Below, one piece after another: positions 58,776-64,000 of a stretch of DNA of 64,000 nucleotides; position 1 is the first letter of the stretch, and each line of letters begins with the position of its first letter. A model generated the notes under the pieces. That model had not been told where the DNA came from. It searched no databases and worked only from the letters and a program-made list of their open reading frames with translations. Source of the DNA: Kryptolebias marmoratus (lineage: Eukaryota > Chordata > Actinopteri > Cyprinodontiformes > Rivulidae); the NCBI RefSeq assembly GCF_001649575.2, contig NC_051443.1, positions 17,648,366 through 17,712,365 of the forward strand, read 5' to 3'. The position numbers and the translations under genes were made by a program.

Positions 58776-60517
58776 ATTTATGAATTCTAGAGAGGAGAGG
58801 ATAACTGTGGTATTCCCAGTCATATCAACTGTAAAGTAGGAGTCCAAAGTAGGCCATAAAGTAGCAGACATTTTACAAGTAGCTTATATATGACAACAGC
58901 ATCCTAAAACTCCTGAAATTCTGTTATGGCTTTCGGTTTTCATGTGCTACCCGAAGATTAACAGTGATCCCCCTCTGGCCGCCCATTTGAAAACATTTTT
59001 GCTGCACCCCTTCACTTTACTCCCCCTTTTGAGAAGAAATCTGAGCGTAACAAACAGTAAGAAGACCGCCGATAATCCCTCCTGTTTTTAGGTGGTAATG
59101 CTGCGGAATGAACCCCATCCATCTGCGGGATGGTTGCTAGCGAGCACCAGACATGATTTACGAGATCAATAAATTATCGCATTTCCGCGTTCCAAACTAG
59201 TCTAATTGATTATGCAAACACTTTTCATTTCCTCAGCTTTCAATCAGTAAATTCAGCTGTGTGGCTGTGCTTGGACCATAACACACTGATCTGAAACAGA
59301 TCTTATCAGACCTGTGGTTTTATTTACACACAATACAACATGCAACACATCAAATTATACATTTCTTTACATAAACACTTACATCAAACGGCAAATGTAA
59401 CAATGATAACAATGGTTTACACCTACAGTGGAGTCAGTTTTATTTACTCTTCCGGCTCGTTGATTTTGCCGTTTTATTTCTGCTGCAGTGATGAGTCTTG
59501 GCAGGAGACAAATTTGTAAACAGAAACTAAGAACATGACCGAACATGAGGGATGGAAGGTAAACACACTAATGAAACTGGACAGTTCATACGACCTGGCA
59601 GCTCATCTGCTGTCAGCTCTCAGATGCAGGAACGATAATTAATGCTATAATTATTCCAGGACTGATTTGCATTCATGTTTATTAATGTAACGTGAATCAA
59701 CCTTGTGAGTTTTGCACAAACTCCCCCCAAACCCCACAAAACAGCAGAACACACACACAGCACAAAACGTATCACGGAGTCAACATCCACAACATCATGG
59801 TTGGACTTTGTTTTTTTTTTATTGTAGCCAATTTAATAAGCATGCTATCGGAAATGATTTGACGGTTTATATGTTGGTGTAAATTTGTAAGCTGCTGGCA
59901 TGGAGAAAATGAACGCCTCGAGGCGACAGCTCTGTGAATTTTACTCCACGCTGCTCTAAGAAGGACATAACAATCACATCTGGCATGACGCTAGAGTCAC
60001 ATTTTGCAGTGACCATTTCCAAATACAATTTAAACTGATGAATTCATTTGCTCTACATGTCACGTACAGCTACACTTTTTTCACCAAACACAACCTTCTC
60101 TGACTTCTTATTGGTACTTTCGGATTTGATAATAACATTCAGCAGGACTCATCTTTTCTAAACTGTTCCTAAAAAAACACTAAAGCCCATATTTGTAGCT
60201 TACATTCATGTTTCCCGTGTATAGGTTAAATGTTTCATCTTATATCGACAGTATTAGCACCATGTTAACTTAAATAAAGCATATTTCTGAATCATCGTAC
60301 TCTGCAAAAACTGACCTCTCACCTAATGACCCCCTGACAGTTCAGATAATGAACCTTCTACAGGTTGGAATATAATTATGATCCACAGAAGATGCACACC
60401 ACAGATTGTCTCAACAAATTGATTCTACTTTTATTGCTTATATCAGGAACAAAATTATTCTTTTTCTTTTATTTTTTTTAAATCAATTTATAGCTTAAAG
60501 AGCTTGTTCAGATGTTT

Positions 60518-61005
60518 TAAAGTAGGGTTCTGTGGAACAGTTATGAACAAATAACATCTTACTTGTTGCAGATAGCTTTTTGAATGACCTCAGTTTGGAG
60601 AAAAAAGATCAGATGTGTTGTGATCAGATTGGCGAGTTCACATAAGGCCATCTTAAAACAATTCCAGTCTCAATAATTCGTAATGGTACACTATTTCATA
60701 AACCTTTCCCCTCACCAGTTTATTACACAGTTAATCTAGCAGAAATATTAAAGTATTCCTGTCAGAAGTGCTGCAGGATTTATCCAGCTTTGCATGAACC
60801 GCTTTGAAATTTTTGAGTTGTCTAAAGACGGTAACGATCAATTTTGGTCTTGGCCATGCTCGGACAAGCCTTTAGCTCATCTATCCGGTCAGAAGTAAAC
60901 TCAGTTCCTCCAAACTGAAGCCATTTAATAAGTTATCAACAACCGGTAAGATGATAACTGTTCATAACCTTTCCACAGAACTCGCTTTAAAGTATTATAA
61001 CTCTA
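60518..61005. mobile_element. MITE with long inverted ends, copy 3
   Basis: Left end AAAGTAGGGTTCTGTGGAAC...CATCTTACTTGTTGC...GACCTCAGTTTGGAG; right end CCTCCAAACTGAAGCC...GGTAAGATGATAACTG...CCACAGAACTCGCTTTAAAG. The inverted repeats extend about 90 bases with scattered mismatches. Best copy for defining the family. Confidence 0.8.
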
Positions 61006-61463
61006 AATCAAAAGGTAAGTATATCTAATTTAGAACTGGTTCCAGGCATTTCCTGCCTAAAAAAGAAAGATAAAACAGCTGGTTCTGCCAAAAGTTGGGC
61101 CAAGCTCGATTCCTCAGTATTTCTGACTCTTCATTTAGACCCCAAAATGTAAGGAACAAAGGTAGGAATTTCACCAGAGAATTGGTTGTTGTTGTTTTGA
61201 CAAAAAACATGATTGAAAGCAGTGGAAAGCTTTTTAAAAGAAAATGTCATGGCCAACTTCCTCCTGTGAACACCACTTATCATTTTGTTTACAAACCTGT
61301 CAAAAAGTAGGTCAGTTCCTGCAGGGGCATCAAGGCAGAGCTGGCCCCTCATCGTCACAGCGTAACTGGTGGCTGATTTACAGTTATACGATGAAGAGAT
61401 GAACATGGAGGCCAACGCTTTCATCAGAAGAGGTGAGCTGCTTTAATTGAACTAAAGGGATGA

Positions 61464-62097
61464 TTATAAAACGACGCCTGCAGCGCAGTGACTGTCTGGG
61501 ACTCCGATGCGATGATGGCACTTCAGCATCTTCCGGAGCTCAGAGCGGAAGCGGTCGTGTAGCCACGCGTAGAGGAAAGGGTTGCAACAGGAGGAGCTCA
61601 TGGCGCACAGGTGGCACAGCAGCTGGATGAGTAAAAAGTAGCGCTTGTTGATCAGGTGAATGTCAATGTCTCTGAGCACGTTGAACACGTGAATAGGAAG
61701 CCAACAGACCGCAAAGGCAGACACTAGAAGTGCAACCAGGCGAAAGATCTTCCTCTTCCGGGCCTGGTGAACGCCCACCTGGTCTTGTGTCCTGTTGCCA
61801 GGGGCGACGCATTTCTTCAGTTTGACGGTGATGCAGAGGTACGAAACGAAGACGGCCGACAGCGGAAGAACGTAGGTGATCAACAAGGTGCTGTATGCGT
61901 AAGCCCGCCTTTCTTTCTCCTGACCCAGCCAGAACTCCTCGCAGATGGTGAAGCCTTCCTCCTTGAACTCAACGTGGTAGGTGTGAGTCACCGCGGGCGC
62001 CACCAGGCCACAGGACAGCAGCCAGATCCCAGTGAGGACGTAGGCACAGGTCGCCACCGTGGTCCGCTTCTTCAGAGGGTGAACGGTTGCATAATAT
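61464..62097 (-). CDS. prlhr: Prolactin-releasing peptide receptor-like GPCR, 3' exon (partial)
   Basis: Rhodopsin-class receptor, C-terminal 210 residues. The exon starts at acceptor TTGCAG, phase 2, completing the Arg of a D-R-Y motif (reads RYYATVHPLKKR). It holds TM4, an ECL2 with HTYHVEF and ICEEFW (human PRLHR has HTYHVEL and LCEEFW), TM5, TM6 with FAVCWLPIHVFNVLRD, and TM7 with SCCNPFLYAWLHDRFRSELRK. The C-terminus AAGVVL loosely recalls the human SVVI end, which binds PDZ proteins. Ligands for the family are PrRP and RFamide-type peptides. Teleosts have several prlhr paralogues and I cannot say which this is. The exon with TM1-TM3 is not in 62098-64000, so the gene continues beyond the window. 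It is convergent with brf2. Confidence 0.88.
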
Positions 62098-64000
62098 CTG
62101 CAATAAAGTGAAAACAGAGCTTTGTAAAGGTACCACATATACACATTTATATCAGTGTTTGTGTGTTAACATTTCTTATTAGGACTTTATCATTAGTATC
62201 ACCATATCACTGTGTCCAGTGTCAGTATCACAAAGGACTGCTTGGACTGCAATAATCCAAATGCCATTTATTCTCCTTACATCAATAATACTGTTTATTT
62301 CCATTAACTATAGGGTTAATGAAACACAATGACTTGCTGTGTTGTTGTATAATGTTAGAATTGTATAGACAGAAAAGATTAGCCCTTTTTCTGTTTTACA
62401 AAGAAACCTTATCCAAGAATTAAGAGGACTCTGGATGTGAAGAGGAAAGACTGGAGCACAAATGATTACAACAGAATGAGTGCTCAACATTTCATATCAG
62501 ATGAATGTAAGAGGCAGTGTTAATTATTTTTGCTGCATCTATTTAAATAGTTTCCTGAGTTTACTTTAGTACAGCCTCAGGTTATACAGTAAAAATTGGG
62601 GCTTACGTCGTAACAGTAGGGTTAGCTTATTAGACAATGTGACAATATGTCTCAGTACCCGTTTAAATTTTTCTCTTGTCCTTACTTGTATTAATTTTAT
62701 GTGTGTGTGTGTGAAATGTCTAATGCTGGGGTTGTGGTTTTAGGGTTGATGAGGTCATGATAAAAATCTGAATAACTGCAGTTCAGTAAATTTATGATGC
62801 TATACAGTCAGACTTTTGTTACTTATAGCTTCAAGCCAGCATTTAGATACTTATTTTGTCTGCTTATTTTAGCTTTTATCTAGCATTTTACAGTATTAGC
62901 TTTTAGGTAGTGTTTTGCTCATTTTGGCTTTTAGCTAGTGTGTTGTTATTTTTAGCTTTTACCAAGCAGTTTGCTTCTTTTAGCTTTGCCGACTCAGTTT
63001 GAGCTCTATCAGCACTCAACATTCACACTCTTATTTTTTTTCTCGTTATGAACTTTTTATTTGTGTGTATTTCATTTATTTTGTTGCTGAAACATTGTGG
63101 TTATTTGCCTGAAGGAAAAATAAGTTCTATTCTAGTCTAATTCAATTTTATTCTATTTTAGTCTATTCTAATGGCTGGCTAATCAGGACCTATAATTCAT
63201 AAATTAATGCCACCTTGAGCTCCCTGCAGCACAAATTACTGAAAGTTCAAATCTCCTGCACAGGTGGTTAGTTAACTCGGAAATGTTAAATGGGTTAATT
63301 AGCTCCAAAGCATGCATTCACTGAAGTATGGCGTGCTTTTCAATAGGGCAATCAAATTTTTTACACAGCCGACTCTGTGACCTGCGCGGTCTAAATGGGG
63401 GGAAAAAATCAGACAAATCACTGATATTTTAAACTTCAAGGACTGAACAGGTGTGCCTAAAAGAAAAAAAAAAGAACCAACCAATGGGTGTAGCTTTCAA
63501 CTGGTGCTTAAAAATGTTAATTGATGTAATCCCCTGTGAAACAAGAGATGTTGAGGGTGTTTGTGCTGGAGTACAGAGGAAGGCTTTACTGTGAATCACT
63601 GCATTTTTTGCTCCGGTCTAATGGGACGCAGGTCTTTAAAGGACCCACCTGTTTATTTGTTTTTAATTTTTTGCACGTGTGTGTACCAGAATAATTAGAT
63701 TTTGATCTGTTTCCAAAGATTTGACTGACACATCTGCACTGTTTGTGTAAAGTTAACGCTGTTATGGGTTGCTTGCTGATTAAAATTGGATCATTTCTTT
63801 TAGGCCAACAAAGCCCTGATCATTGATTCGGGAAAGTAAATCATTTACATCTTGAAATATTTGTATGCACCAATCAATATCTCTCTTCATTTGCCTAATT
63901 TTCAAACGAGTGTACAGAATGAGTCATGATTGCATTTGTTAGTTAATGAGTTCCTGGCTCTGCCATTTTATTCCACTCGTATTTGGAGGAGTGTGTGTTA
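62098..64000. other. Upstream intron of the prlhr-like gene (to window end)
   Basis: No TM1-TM3 coding exon is present on the - strand, so this is taken as intron. Parts near 63240-63420 and 63760-63960 are free of recognised repeats and rich in TAATTA-like words; they may be conserved regulatory DNA, but nothing in one sequence can prove it. Confidence 0.45.

Larger units (their letters stand above)
57200..61463. other. Intergenic DNA between convergent brf2 and prlhr
   Basis: No gene recognised. It holds repeat copies at 57470-57730 and 58435-58775, a TA microsatellite at 58170-58189 and a MITE at 60518-61005. The stretch 59090-59240 lacks repeats and carries TAATTGATTATGCAAAC, a homeodomain/POU-like site cluster. 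Confidence 0.55.

Noticed and set aside
61767..62111. 114-codon + frame antisense to the GPCR
   Set aside because: Shadow of the prlhr exon.
62308..63484. - strand frames of about 60 codons as the missing first exon of the GPCR
   Set aside because: No membrane-span pattern or N-terminal GPCR motifs, and no ..GACAG donor end.

Overview
The window reads as nuclear DNA of a ray-finned fish, probably a percomorph teleost. Genes are split by GT-AG introns of up to about 7.8 kb, the DNA is AT-rich with many microsatellites, and the proteins match vertebrate families residue by residue. The dispersed repeats are of a kind I associate with spiny-rayed and killifish-type genomes; that lineage guess is recall, not proof. 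I see no prokaryotic, CRISPR, rRNA or tRNA features.

Layout on the + strand, left to right. (1) 1-12672: no gene recognised; SINE-like copies, a retroelement 3' remnant, a MITE and microsatellites. (2) 12673-27610: cabp1 (CaBP1/caldendrin), with two alternative starts: a caldendrin exon (12673-13314) and a myristoylated CaBP1 exon (20102-20143) with an optional long-form exon (22864-23031). These feed six shared exons carrying four EF-hands; a poly(A) signal lies near 28955. (3) 29931-33661: seven exon remnants of a decayed GPAT4-like acyltransferase, with an in-frame stop, lost splice donors, missing catalytic exons and a 557-bp hAT element with perfect 15-bp TIRs and an 8-bp target-site duplication inside one exon. 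(4) 36058-50916: rab11fip1 (Rab11-FIP1/RCP), six exons and 1269 residues by my splice model, with an N-terminal C2 domain, a very long E/K/R-rich helix and a C-terminal Rab11-binding domain. (5) 52682-57081: brf2 (TFIIIB subunit), four exons and 439 residues, keeping the zinc ribbon and the redox-sensing cysteine region. (6) 61464-62097 on the - strand: last exon of a prolactin-releasing-peptide-receptor-like GPCR; its first exon is not in the window.

The genes do not form one pathway. cabp1 is a neuronal calcium sensor, rab11fip1 acts in recycling-endosome traffic, brf2 in RNA polymerase III transcription, and prlhr in neuropeptide signalling. The rab11fip1-brf2 pair is a recognisable vertebrate synteny block (human 8p11.23), and human GPAT4 also lies on 8p11, so the pseudogene may be the relic of an old neighbour.

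The rest is introns and intergenic DNA full of repeats. Three families recur across the window: a SINE-like element ending in a GGAT-type tail (six copies), a MITE with roughly 90-bp inverted ends (three copies), and an unclassified family of about 0.2-0.6 kb in both orientations (eleven copies). The most notable finds are the hAT-interrupted GPAT4-like pseudogene, the E/K/R helix exon with a possible Rab11-binding-domain-less isoform, and the MITE and eleven-copy families. I found no wholly new biological system.
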